DNA of 50,517 bases from Erwinia pyrifoliae DSM 12163 (GTDB lineage: Bacteria; Pseudomonadota; Gammaproteobacteria; Enterobacterales; Enterobacteriaceae), in NCBI RefSeq assembly GCF_000026985.1, contig NC_017390.1, positions 691,995-742,511 of the forward strand. The letters are read 5' to 3'. Under the pieces are notes generated by a model. It was not told the DNA's origin and did not search any database. It worked only from the letters and a program-made list of their open reading frames with translations. The position numbers and the translations under genes are program-made. Positions 1 through 6,886 of this stretch are shown piece after piece; the first letter of the stretch is position 1, and every line of letters begins with the position of its first letter.

Positions 1-86
1 GAAACTTCAGCGACGGAATAGCCGCGTTCCGTTATTTGACGGACGGCTTCTTCTTTAAATTCAGGTGTAAATCGTGGTGTGCCCAT
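1..86 (-). CDS. IS3-family transposase OrfA, N-terminal part (runs off the window)
   Basis: On the minus strand an ATG at 86-84, preceded by an AGGAGG ribosome binding site (92-97), opens a frame reading MGTPRFTPEFKEEAVRQ and then ITERGYSVAEV. This is the typical start of an IS3-family OrfA, the helix-turn-helix half of the transposase. Only 28 codons lie inside the window, so intactness cannot be judged. The element's outer end lies just to the right, in the 40-bp repeat at 105-184. The family is recognised from the protein start; the exact IS name is not determined. Confidence 0.8.
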   Translation of the reverse strand, partial: MGTPRFTPEFKEEAVRQITERGYSVAEV

Positions 87-104
87 ACGTTCCTCCTATG
101 CTCA

Positions 105-184
105 AAATATACGGTAGGATCGTCTACTGGCATAGGGGCAGTCCAAATATACGGTAGGATCGTCTACTGGCATAGGGGCAGTCC
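105..184. repeat. Perfect 40-bp tandem duplication of an IS end
   Basis: Two identical 40-bp units, 105-144 and 145-184, follow each other directly. Read on the minus strand each begins with GGACTGCCCCTATGCC, with a T just outside the second unit (position 185), like the terminal inverted repeat of an IS3-family element (TGGACTGCCCC-type). The OrfA start lies 18 bases inside the inner unit. The simplest reading is that the element's left end is present twice in tandem. Confidence 0.75.
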
Positions 185-393
185 ATAAAGGCCATTGCTC
201 ATAAAACTTATCTCGCTCTGTAAACTTCCGTCATTTTGGCTTTTTCACCTTTCCCTTTTGGAACACATATCGTCAGCTTTTGGCCGCACCCGGGCCATTT
301 GCGCGACGTTGATGTTCGCCGCACAAGCCTTGCCAGCTCGCGTTTTCTGACTGCGCCTTGTGTGTTTGAGTGCACAAAGTGCGCGCATTGTCA

Positions 394-537
394 ATGACCT
401 TAATCCCCGCAAACATAGGGTATCAGCGTGTTGTTTTCACTTATACGCGTGATACGCGAGCCGTGGTCTTGCAGTACGATCCTATGCCTCAAGCGCGGCG
501 CATGGGGCTGCATCACACAGAGGAACTTAACCAATGA
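394..537 (+). CDS. Small phage ORF, 47 aa, coupled to the next gene
   Basis: ATG at 394 opens a 47-codon frame beginning MTLIPANIGYQRVVF and ending GLHHTEELNQ. Its TGA stop (535-537) overlaps the ATG of the following small ORF in an ATGA arrangement, which suggests translational coupling. It lies directly upstream of a phage lysis cassette in the same direction. I do not recognise the family. It could be the 3' remnant of a longer phage gene, because the region to its left carries no clear coding signal. Support comes from coupling and position only. Confidence 0.4.
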   Translation: MTLIPANIGYQRVVFTYTRDTRAVVLQYDPMPQARRMGLHHTEELNQ

Positions 538-659
538 AAATATGTGCTCATCAAACTAACACGGGAATCGCCCTCTGCGGGCGTGCTTACGGGCCTACCC
601 AGGATGGTAATGCACAGGCATCACGGGCCTGCCCGGGCTGTGTCCAGTTAAGGGAATAG
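534..659 (+). CDS. Small cysteine-rich phage protein, 41 aa
   Basis: This 41-codon frame starts MKICAHQTNTG and has four cysteines (C4, C15, C33, C36), the last two as a CxxC, suggesting a small zinc-binding fold. It starts inside the stop of the preceding 47-aa ORF (ATGA overlap) and ends 5 bases before the holin, so it appears to belong to the lysis operon. The function is unknown. Cysteine-rich miniproteins of this kind are often found in late regions of enterobacterial prophages, but I cannot name this one. Confidence 0.5.
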   Translation: MKICAHQTNTGIALCGRAYGPTQDGNAQASRACPGCVQLRE

Positions 660-664
660 GGAAA

Positions 665-883
665 ATGATGTGTCTTGAGCGGGTTAGCGCTTTGATCTCT
701 TACAACGTCGCTGTACAGCTGACGTGGCTGGGCCATCTGTCTCTAAAGGATGTTTCGACACTGGCCGGTATGCTGACTGGCATACTGATGCTGGCTATTA
801 ACTGGCATTACAAACACAAATCTTGGCAGCTGCTGCGCCGTGGCCAAATCACGCGAGGGGAATATGAATCATTCAATCGTTAA
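665..883 (+). CDS. Phage holin (HP1-like, small membrane protein)
   Basis: The protein has 72 residues. It has a hydrophobic stretch at about residues 31-46 (LAGMLTGILMLAINW), a weaker one before it, and a basic tail (HYKHKSWQLLRRG). This looks like the small holins placed directly before SAR endolysins in P2/HP1-type and lambdoid prophages. Holins permeabilise the inner membrane at a set time and let the endolysin act. Two possible starts, ATG 665 and ATG 668, lie behind AGGGAATAGGG. Its 3' end overlaps the lysozyme start by 20 bases. The identification rests on size, membrane character and position before lysozyme and spanins. Confidence 0.75.
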   Translation: MMCLERVSALISYNVAVQLTWLGHLSLKDVSTLAGMLTGILMLAINWHYKHKSWQLLRRGQITRGEYESFNR

Positions 884-1373
884 ACATTGTGCTGTCGGCG
901 CGGTACTGGCTGCTGCTGCCATGCTGCCGAAATATCAGCAGCTGCATACCTCACCAGATGGGCTGAAACTGTTGGCGGACTATGAAGGCTGTCATCTGAT
1001 GCCTTATCAGTGCAGCGCCGGGATATGGACGGACGGCATCGGCAACACCGAAGGCGTGGTATCGGGCCGCAGCATTACCGGGCAGCAGGCAGCAGGGAAT
1101 TTAATCACCAATGTACTGCGCGTTGAATCAGCACTGGCGCAGTGTTTGACGGAACCTGTGCCGCAGTCAGTGTATGACTCGCTGGTCTCTCTGGCCTTTA
1201 ACGTCGGTACCACTAAAACCTGTGGTTCGACGATGGTGAAGCTGCTAAACGAAAAGCGCTGGCGTGACGCCTGCCAGCAGCTGCCGCGCTGGATCTATGT
1301 TAAAGGCGTGTTCAACCCGGGGCTTAAAAAGCGCCGCGCAAGGGAGATGGCGTGGTGCCTGACCGGAATATGA
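864..1373 (+). CDS. Phage endolysin, GH24 lysozyme with signal-anchor N-terminus
   Basis: The ATG at 864, behind CGAGGGGAAT, gives 169 residues; an upstream in-frame ATG at 840 would only add a leader lying inside the holin gene. Residues 8-20 form an Ala/Gly-rich, weakly hydrophobic segment typical of signal-anchor-release endolysins, which are exported by Sec and freed when the membrane is depolarised. The glycosidase core follows: E41 in DYEGCHLMPY, then C50 and T56 in CSAGIWTDGIGNTEG. The spacing matches the Glu-Asp-Thr triad of T4-type lysozymes with Asp replaced by Cys. The enzyme would cleave the MurNAc-GlcNAc backbone of peptidoglycan. The gene overlaps the holin upstream and shares an ATGA with Rz downstream. 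Confidence 0.9.
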   Translation: MNHSIVKHCAVGAVLAAAAMLPKYQQLHTSPDGLKLLADYEGCHLMPYQCSAGIWTDGIGNTEGVVSGRSITGQQAAGNLITNVLRVESALAQCLTEPVPQSVYDSLVSLAFNVGTTKTCGSTMVKLLNEKRWRDACQQLPRWIYVKGVFNPGLKKRRAREMAWCLTGI

Positions 1374-1792
1374 TACGCGCACTGGTGGTGATGTTAGTGC
1401 TGGTAGTGCAGGGCTGGCAGTCGTGGCAGCGAAGCGAAGACCGCAACATTATTGAAGAGCAGGCGGTAACGCTGAAAAGCCAGGCGCAGGCGCTTAACAA
1501 ACAGAACGGCCAGCTTATCGGCCTTGCCATTTTGACCAAAACCAACAGTCGGGAGCAGATGCGGCTTTATGCGGCGGCGGAACACACCACCGCGCTATTG
1601 CGCCAGCGTCAGCGCCGGATTGAGGAGCTAAAACGTGAAAACGAAGATTTACGCCGCTGGAACGACACTTCTTTGCCTGATGATATTATCCGGCTGCGCA
1701 GCAGACCGGCGCTCACCGGAGGCGCATCTTACCGTGAGTGGCTGTCCCGAAGTGACGCCGTGCCGGCTGGAGAGGTCCGCTCCGCGCGATAA
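1370..1792 (+). CDS. Rz-like inner-membrane spanin (i-spanin)
   Basis: The ATG at 1370 overlaps the lysozyme stop (ATGA), giving 140 residues. An N-terminal hydrophobic anchor (ALVVMLVLVVQG) is followed by a long polar region rich in Gln, Glu and Arg, predicted to form a periplasmic coiled coil up to about residue 100. This is the architecture of lambda Rz, the inner-membrane half of the spanin that fuses inner and outer membranes at lysis. The second half, Rz1, starts inside this gene in another frame. An upstream in-frame start at 1352 is possible but lies within lysozyme. Confidence 0.85.
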   Translation: MIRALVVMLVLVVQGWQSWQRSEDRNIIEEQAVTLKSQAQALNKQNGQLIGLAILTKTNSREQMRLYAAAEHTTALLRQRQRRIEELKRENEDLRRWNDTSLPDDIIRLRSRPALTGGASYREWLSRSDAVPAGEVRSAR

Positions 1793-1937
1793 TGGTGATC
1801 TGAACGCCGTTCTGGATGAAACAGAGGCTGCATGGGCGGCCTGTGCTGACAAAGTCGACACCCTAATTAACTGGCAGAAGCGAGAAAGCGAACAAGCAGC
1901 AAAACTTAAACAGCGCACTGACCTCAATCCGCGATAA
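1635..1937 (+). CDS. Rz1-like outer-membrane lipoprotein spanin (o-spanin)
   Basis: This 100-residue frame begins MKTKIYAAGTTLL and has a lipobox ending LSGC, so the mature protein would start at C21 and be lipidated for the outer membrane. It starts within Rz in a different frame and runs about 145 bases past the Rz stop, the overlapping arrangement seen in many spanin pairs. The part beyond the lipobox has several cysteines and ends in a charged segment. Together with Rz it would complete the last step of lysis. Confidence 0.8.
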   Translation: MKTKIYAAGTTLLCLMILSGCAADRRSPEAHLTVSGCPEVTPCRLERSAPRDNGDLNAVLDETEAAWAACADKVDTLINWQKRESEQAAKLKQRTDLNPR

Positions 1938-2815
1938 CTCCGTCAGACGCTTGCCTGTGCCTTTGGAAACAAACGACTTGCTGGCGGCAAGCGGGGACGG
2001 TTCGATGCCGCAGGATCACCGCCGCCAACACTCAACGCACAGCAAACTGGCGTCCGGTTCGGGGAGGCACGCGGTTACGGTTTGTTGTGGGATAAGCGGG
2101 CAACTATCGGGGAACGATCGTTTCGTCGTCCTGTGGTACTGTAAACAGTCATTAACGATAACAGGAAGAGAAAATGATTTGGGTAGCAGTCGATTATCTT
2201 TCTCTGTATCTATCTTTTTTTACCCATTAACGGGACTGTCCGGGTAATGGGCGGGGGATATTTTTTATAACTTGCTACAGGTTGTTGAGAGTGTGGTACC
2301 AGCGCGTGTTGCACCAGGGTGTTTCAATATGAGCGGCGAGCCTGTTTTGCCATATATTCATTTTTATTTCCCTGTTCGGCTTGTAGTGTGAGCTGGCCGC
2401 TGAAGGCCTGATTGAACTGGCGATTTTAATCGAATGTGCGGTGGTGAGAATAAAACCCAGCGCTTGATAAACCAACGAATACTTTACTCCACGCCTTACT
2501 GATATTTTTTCTGAGGTGCAGTGAAGTGGACAGTGTCTTGAAGAATTCAGGCATGGAAGTAAATCTCACTGGATATTTTATCATGTCGCTTTTTATCCGT
2601 TATTGAATATTAAATTCATAAATTGGCAATAGTTACTTGCCTTGCGTCACTATAAATTGGTTATTTCCGGAGGCGATTTTTCTTCAACTATCAACGAAAC
2701 TGTTATTGCTGATATGACGATAAAATTACCTTCTGGAAATCTTTAATGATGTTTCTGATAACGTCCCTGATGTCTTGCCAGGCTTCGGCGGTGGTCGCCC
2801 ATGAGGGAGCAGTTT
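1938..2815. other. Gene-poor stretch after the lysis cassette
   Basis: No gene can be supported here. A short open stretch at about 1951-2247 has no credible start and no recognisable product; another frame in the same place also reads as protein-like for about 50 codons. Both look like fragments of a deleted phage gene. The part from about 2250 onward is AT-rich and without coding signal. Confidence 0.5.
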
Positions 2816-3343
2816 TCAATAGAGGCTGTCGAATCCCTGTGACTCGCTCCACAGGCGATTAAACTCCTGCTGGTACATTGCTGCCAGTGCCGGCGCATTT
2901 CGCACCAGAAGCACGTTTTCAGCGTTGCGCTTCGCGGCGTTGGATGTGTAGTTAAATGAGCCAGTCTGTACCGTGTTGCTGTCAATGACCATAAATTTAT
3001 TGTGCATGAAGATGTATTGCGCGTTCAAACGCACCGGCACGTCCTGGTTAGTCAGGAAGGTAACTGCGGTGTACTTATCGTTATTGGCCTTTGCATCGGC
3101 TACCAGCCGTACAGATACTCCACGGTTCTGGGCGGCGATGAGTGCGGCTGCAATGGGGTGACTGGTGAAGCTGTAAGCCGCTATATCAATGCTTTGCTCT
3201 GCACCATTAATGGTGCTCAACACGATCTGCAATGCGGCCTGGCCCGCAGAAGGAGAAAAGCCGACGGAAATTTCAGGTGCGTCTGTGGCGACCGCCGGGG
3301 GGGACATGATGATAGCCAGCACAAAAAATATCGATTTACGCAT
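2816..3343 (-). CDS. Secreted phospholipase D-family nuclease (Nuc-like)
   Basis: The 175-residue protein has a signal peptide of about 20 residues (MRKSIFFVLAIIMSPPAVAT) and one HKD motif, HNKFMVID at residues 114-121 (H114, K116, D121), followed by GSFNYTSNA. A single HKD copy, this length and a signal peptide are typical of the Nuc endonuclease group known from plasmid pKM101, which dimerises to build one active site and cleaves DNA and artificial phosphodiesters in the periplasm. It stands alone on the minus strand between phage remnants, so it may be cargo of the prophage or island. Nuclease rather than lipase activity is inferred from subfamily resemblance. Confidence 0.85.
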   Translation of the reverse strand: MRKSIFFVLAIIMSPPAVATDAPEISVGFSPSAGQAALQIVLSTINGAEQSIDIAAYSFTSHPIAAALIAAQNRGVSVRLVADAKANNDKYTAVTFLTNQDVPVRLNAQYIFMHNKFMVIDSNTVQTGSFNYTSNAAKRNAENVLLVRNAPALAAMYQQEFNRLWSESQGFDSLY

Positions 3344-4830
3344 GATTGTTAACTCCAGTTTTAGCTTATTGAGGGGGAATTAAACAGGTTACGGGTCTTT
3401 TTATGGACGACTACCACTTTATTATCGCGCTAGGAATAAAGAGATAACCAGGCAACATTTCACTGACGCAGCCGGGATTATGATGTGTCCTTAGCCGCCC
3501 GCAGCGCCAACCGGGTAATGCCTGTCTCAACCAGCTGCACGCATGTTGGAGTGATAAAGACAATATCAACAGTGGGGGCAGTAGCGAGCATTGACTCAGG
3601 CCCACCAACAGGCAACAGGACTGAAATCCGGAGAGATGAAATAATCTGTCCGGTGTTTATTGCGTGAATTACCCTCGGCTAAGAAGTTCAGATATAACAA
3701 ATAATCAGTAAAGGTGACTTTATTATCCGAATCCGTCATGCCTCAAGATATATAGGTATTGATCGCATTTTTTTCATACGTAAGTTTAGCTCATCACGCT
3801 TCACGTATTTGCCGATTTTTCGGATGTTGAATTATTTTTAATGGTTATTCCATTTCGAAGGGGATTTATTGTTAATTATATTAACATTAACAGCTGCTTC
3901 GATCTTGCGGGATTTTGCGAGGCAGTGCTCAGTTTCTGAAGAAAATCGTTTTACTGCATTGATGGCCGGCGGTAAGGGTTATTACGTAAAGAAGATAAAG
4001 CATAGTGATTATTCAGAATCAGCCATTCAGCAAAAGGCCAGATGGAGTAAGTCGCAGAATGAATATCGCTATTACTGGTAAGGGTAAATTACTGTGCTAT
4101 TTTCTGCTTTTTCTACCCAATCCTACCCGTTTCCGTGTCGGGAAGGTGACGTATGCTATCACTGTCCTGAGAGTTTGATCATTTCATATCACTGCCTGTC
4201 ATTTCTTATAAAGGAACCAGGCCTGTGATAAATACAAGGCAATTTTGTCAAGTTTTAGCTGCCGTTAGTCATGGCGGAATGATAAGTGATTGTCTTGAAA
4301 GATTCATAATCTCAACGGAAGAAAGCTATTAATTTTTCTGTGTAACCCAATATGTCACCTAATCCCTGGCACCACCAAAAAGTAATTTGGAACTTAAGGA
4401 ATTTACTGGCCTTTCTGGCGCTAAACTGAAAGACATTATGTGGTTTATACATTTCCGATCGTCATCTGCGCTTTGCCTGATAGCGGTGACTTTTCTCATC
4501 GCAGCTGCCGGGGGATCGCGTAAATACGAGAAGGCGACCCCGGCGCAATGACAGTGCAGCAAATACGGGGTGGCTTCGTTCCAGCTACGGCCGGCAGCAG
4601 CGCGAGACGAACGGCATATGGCGATGCGGGTAAAACTCAGAGGCCTAAAAGCGCCAATTGTTGAGGATCCTGGATCATCAGCGAACTGCCCCATAATCTG
4701 GCATCGGGTAAAGCTGTTGTTGCACATAATGGTTTTTTTGATTTTTTTCTCTTTATGGATTTTTTACTTCCCAAAATGGAACTACTTGATATTATTATAG
4801 CTCAATATGGAATATTAAAGGTACGCAATT
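3344..4830. other. Long AT-rich stretch with no convincing gene
   Basis: Nearly 1.5 kb between the nuclease and the Ogr gene. The only entry I list inside it is a weak 70-codon frame at 3869-4081. A longer minus-strand open stretch at about 4359-4727 has no recognisable domain. I interpret the region as prophage or island debris. Confidence 0.45.
3869..4081 (+). CDS. Possible small hypothetical protein, 70 aa
   Basis: A TTG at 3869 follows a purine-rich CGAAGGGGA at 3856-3864, a plausible ribosome binding site. The frame encodes a short hydrophobic start (LIILTLTAASIL) followed by a polar, Lys/Tyr-rich tail ending YRYYW. I recognise no family. The start codon is rare and the surroundings look non-coding, so this may be a chance frame. 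Confidence 0.25.
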   Translation: MLIILTLTAASILRDFARQCSVSEENRFTALMAGGKGYYVKKIKHSDYSESAIQQKARWSKSQNEYRYYW

Positions 4831-5046
4831 ATGATGAATTGTCCGTTATGTGGTCGGTCGGCCCACACCAGAAGCAGTTTCCAGGTTTCAACGGAAACCA
4901 AAGAGCGCTATAATCAATGCACCAATATTGAATGTGGGCACACATTCGTCACGCATGAAAGCTTTGTCCGAACGGTCAGCCGGCCGGCAAAAATCAGTTC
5001 AGCACCGCCGCATAATAAAGGAGTGCAGGAAAAACGCGTATCGTAG
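4831..5046 (+). CDS. ogr: Ogr/Delta-like phage late-gene activator
   Basis: The 71-residue protein starts MMNCPLCGRSAHTRSS and has zinc ligands C4, C7, C30 and C35, with KERYNQC and GHTFVTHESF around the second pair. This matches the P2 Ogr / P4 Delta family in length (P2 Ogr has 72 residues) and motif spacing. Family members bind zinc and the alpha subunit of RNA polymerase and switch on late promoters of P2-type phages. In P2 the gene sits at the end of the tail operon next to the attachment site, and here it is about 0.5 kb from a tRNA gene. Its expected targets (tail and capsid genes) are not next to it, so it is probably a remnant. Confidence 0.9.
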   Translation: MMNCPLCGRSAHTRSSFQVSTETKERYNQCTNIECGHTFVTHESFVRTVSRPAKISSAPPHNKGVQEKRVS

Positions 5047-5089
5047 CCCGTTTTTGACTGCACCAAAATGCTGGCATCTGTTCCTGTCG

Positions 5090-5107
5090 AGGCCGCATCA
5101 GCGGCCT
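5090..5107 (+). terminator. Hairpin after ogr, candidate terminator
   Basis: The arms AGGCCGC (5090-5096) and GCGGCCT (5101-5107) pair perfectly around the loop ATCA. The hairpin lies 44 bases after the ogr stop. Only a short T-rich end (TCTACTCT) follows, so termination may be weak. Confidence 0.5.
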
Positions 5108-5500
5108 TCTACTCTGCTCAATACGGATTAAAGGCTTCCCGTCTGAAGTTGAACTGGCTGGAAACAGTCAATGCGCGGCCCAGGCTTACCTGGCGAAAAA
5201 GCACCGTACTCTGCCGAGGAAATGGCCCCCCCGTATCCTGACTGATGATTTTCTGGTCTCCGTTCAGGCATGTCCTCAGGAGGTGACGTGATGGCCACCG
5301 GATATTAGATAGTCAAAGGGGATAAACCCGCTGTGGCGGCACCGTTTTAAAGGGTTGTCTCGAAAAAAACGGGGAGAAAATAACAGCTATAAATTTTCAC
5401 TACCCTGTCTTTTTAGTCGCTATAGCTAACCCCTCAGATCAGAGCGCAGGTGATAACGGAAATCTCACGGGATACTTTTGCGGCACTGGCCGCCATAAAC

Positions 5501-5528
5501 AAAAAAGCCACTCCTTGCAGAGTGGCTT
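5501..5528 (-). terminator. Rho-independent terminator of the tRNA-Ile gene
   Basis: On the minus strand AAGCCACT and AGTGGCTT pair around CTGCAAGG or a similar short loop, followed by a run of T (the six A at 5501-5506 on the plus strand). It lies about 27 bases beyond the tRNA 3' end in the direction of tRNA transcription. Confidence 0.75.
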
Positions 5529-5554
5529 AATTATATGATTTTAGAGCTAAAATT

Positions 5555-5631
5555 TGGTGGCCCCTGCTGGACTTGAACCAGCGACCGAGCGATTATGAGT
5601 CGCGCGCTCTAACCAACTGAGCTAAGGGGCC
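5555..5631 (-). tRNA. tRNA-Ile2 (anticodon CAU, lysidine-modified type)
   Basis: The minus strand reads GGCCCCTTAGCTCAGTTGG at the 5' end, has the anticodon loop CTCATAA (anticodon CAU) and ends GCAGGGGCCACCA with an encoded CCA. The acceptor stem GGCCCCU/AGGGGCC and the body match E. coli ileX/ileY, the minor isoleucine tRNA reading AUA after TilS converts C34 to lysidine, rather than a methionine tRNA. The prophage remnant lies on its 3' side, which suggests it served as an integration site. Confidence 0.9.
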
Positions 5632-5797
5632 TGTGGCGCGGGATTATAGTGTAACTGCGCGGTACGATCCAGCATTTAACATCTGATTGCTGTATTTCCA
5701 GGCAAACTCACTATGCCGGGAAGCAGTTGAATCTTAAACTTTATCTTGCCAGCTTCAGTTATCACGCACCTTCAGCGTCAGGGATCGGCGCTATAGC

Positions 5798-6316
5798 TTA
5801 ATCAGATATCGGGGATTCATCCGTTTGCCGCTGTTCGCCACGCCCGCCAAGCTTTCTTGGCGGGCGGGAGATAAGTGTGTTCATCATGCCATGCTTCATC
5901 AGCAGAACATTGCCGTGCTGCGCCAGCTGTTCTGCCGCGCGCTGCTTAGCCTGCTCGTGAAATTCAACTTTTCCGCTATAGCCAAACAACCCCAGGGCGC
6001 GCAGCAGCGGCAGCCATATAAACGGTGGCAGAGCGGGAAATGCCAGCGGCATCACCAGAAGTGTCAACTCACTATAAAGCGCAACAACCCTGTTTGCAGT
6101 CTTGCCGAGCTTCTCCAGCGATGAACGCGCACGCGGCAGCGGGCTGGTGACAATAATATCCGCCAGCCCGGAAAGGTGCAGGCTACTGTCCGGAGGTCGA
6201 TCGCAAATTTCAGCCAGATCCCAGGTTTCGCACCATCGCGTCATTGCCAGCGCGGAGCGGCGACCGGACAGCGAGTCATTGGGTTAACCGTGGCGCATCG
6301 GTGTGATGGTCATCAT
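5798..6316 (-). pseudogene. Histidine phosphatase family gene with a stop after the RHG motif
   Basis: From the ATG at 6316 the minus strand reads MMTITPMRHG, then TAA (6286-6284), then PNDSLSGRRSALAMTRW and an uninterrupted 160-odd residues with RARSSLEKL and LLMKHGMMNTL, typical of phosphoglycerate mutase-like histidine phosphatases. The stop sits exactly where RHGKP or RHGQP would have Lys or Gln, so one substitution (AAA or CAA to TAA) explains it. Restarting at the ATG at 6244 would lose the catalytic RHG histidine and leave no phosphatase. Its start overlaps the stop of a small upstream gene (ATGA). Confidence 0.8.
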
Positions 6317-6519
6317 TTTTTCGCCTGGTCGAGGGCTGCTTTCAGCATCTTAACTTTCGCCCGGTACGCTAACAAATCTGCAGTTTTTCGAGCTGTCATC
6401 TGTTTGTCATACAAAGTGGTTATAGTTCTGGGTGGCACCCGGTGCGCAACATGTAAGAATAATCCTTGTTTTCTGGCTTTATTCCTGGGTGGAAAGAATA
6501 TTTTCATTTTTCTTTTCAT
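6313..6519 (-). CDS. Small basic hypothetical protein, 68 aa
   Basis: The frame starts MKRKMKIFFPPRNKARKQ, is rich in Lys and Arg, and ends in an amphipathic stretch (TADLLAYRAKVKMLKAALDQ). Its TGA overlaps the ATG of the histidine phosphatase pseudogene, suggesting the two formed a coupled operon. I recognise no domain. An internal start at the second Met (MKIFFPP) is possible. Coupling is the main support. Confidence 0.4.
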   Translation of the reverse strand: MKRKMKIFFPPRNKARKQGLFLHVAHRVPPRTITTLYDKQMTARKTADLLAYRAKVKMLKAALDQAKK

Positions 6520-6608
6520 TGTATCACAATGATTTAATTAACTATTAATGGTTATTGTGATGCAGGGCTTCGAAAAAACGCTTCTAAAATTGGTAAGACT
6601 ACTTGATT

Positions 6609-6626
6609 TATCTACACGCGTAGATA
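6609..6626. promoter_or_regulatory. Candidate LacI-family operator
   Basis: TATCTACACGCGTAGATA is a near-perfect dyad (arms TATCTA/TAGATA, CpG near the centre), the style of site bound by LacI/GalR regulators. It lies about 260 bases before the transporter that precedes the LacI-type gene at 8363. The link to that regulator is inference. Confidence 0.4.
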
Positions 6627-6886
6627 CAATGAAGGGGTAGTGAAAATTCACGGTGTTTGATAATTGTCAGCTACCACAAGGTCACATTTGTTTTACGTTA
6701 CTTATGCGGCTGGTCATTTTGGACCGTCGGCGTAAAGCGAATATAGCGTTCCAACACCAGGGAACTTTATAACGATCCTTAGTTATGGCTTTTTAACATC
6801 GCATCTTCACTGGCGAATTTTCCTCCACTGAGGAGTGTGTACCAGGGAAGGTGCAAAACAGAGCTCCTCACCTCAGGGAAATTTTC

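Noticed and set aside
105..184. Two-unit repeat as a CRISPR or iteron array
   Set aside because: Units are directly adjacent without spacers and match an IS terminus beside OrfA.
1951..2247. Open frame after Rz1 with a second protein-like frame in the same place
   Set aside because: No ribosome binding site, no recognisable domain and no complete frame; treated as debris.
4359..4727. 122-codon open frame on the minus strand before ogr
   Set aside because: No ribosome binding site, odd composition rich in Ser, Arg and Cys, and no family resemblance.
5128..5300. Protein-like stretch after ogr (KKHRTLPRKWPPRILTDD in one frame)
   Set aside because: No start codon and interrupted continuation; could be an integrase or phage remnant but cannot be supported.
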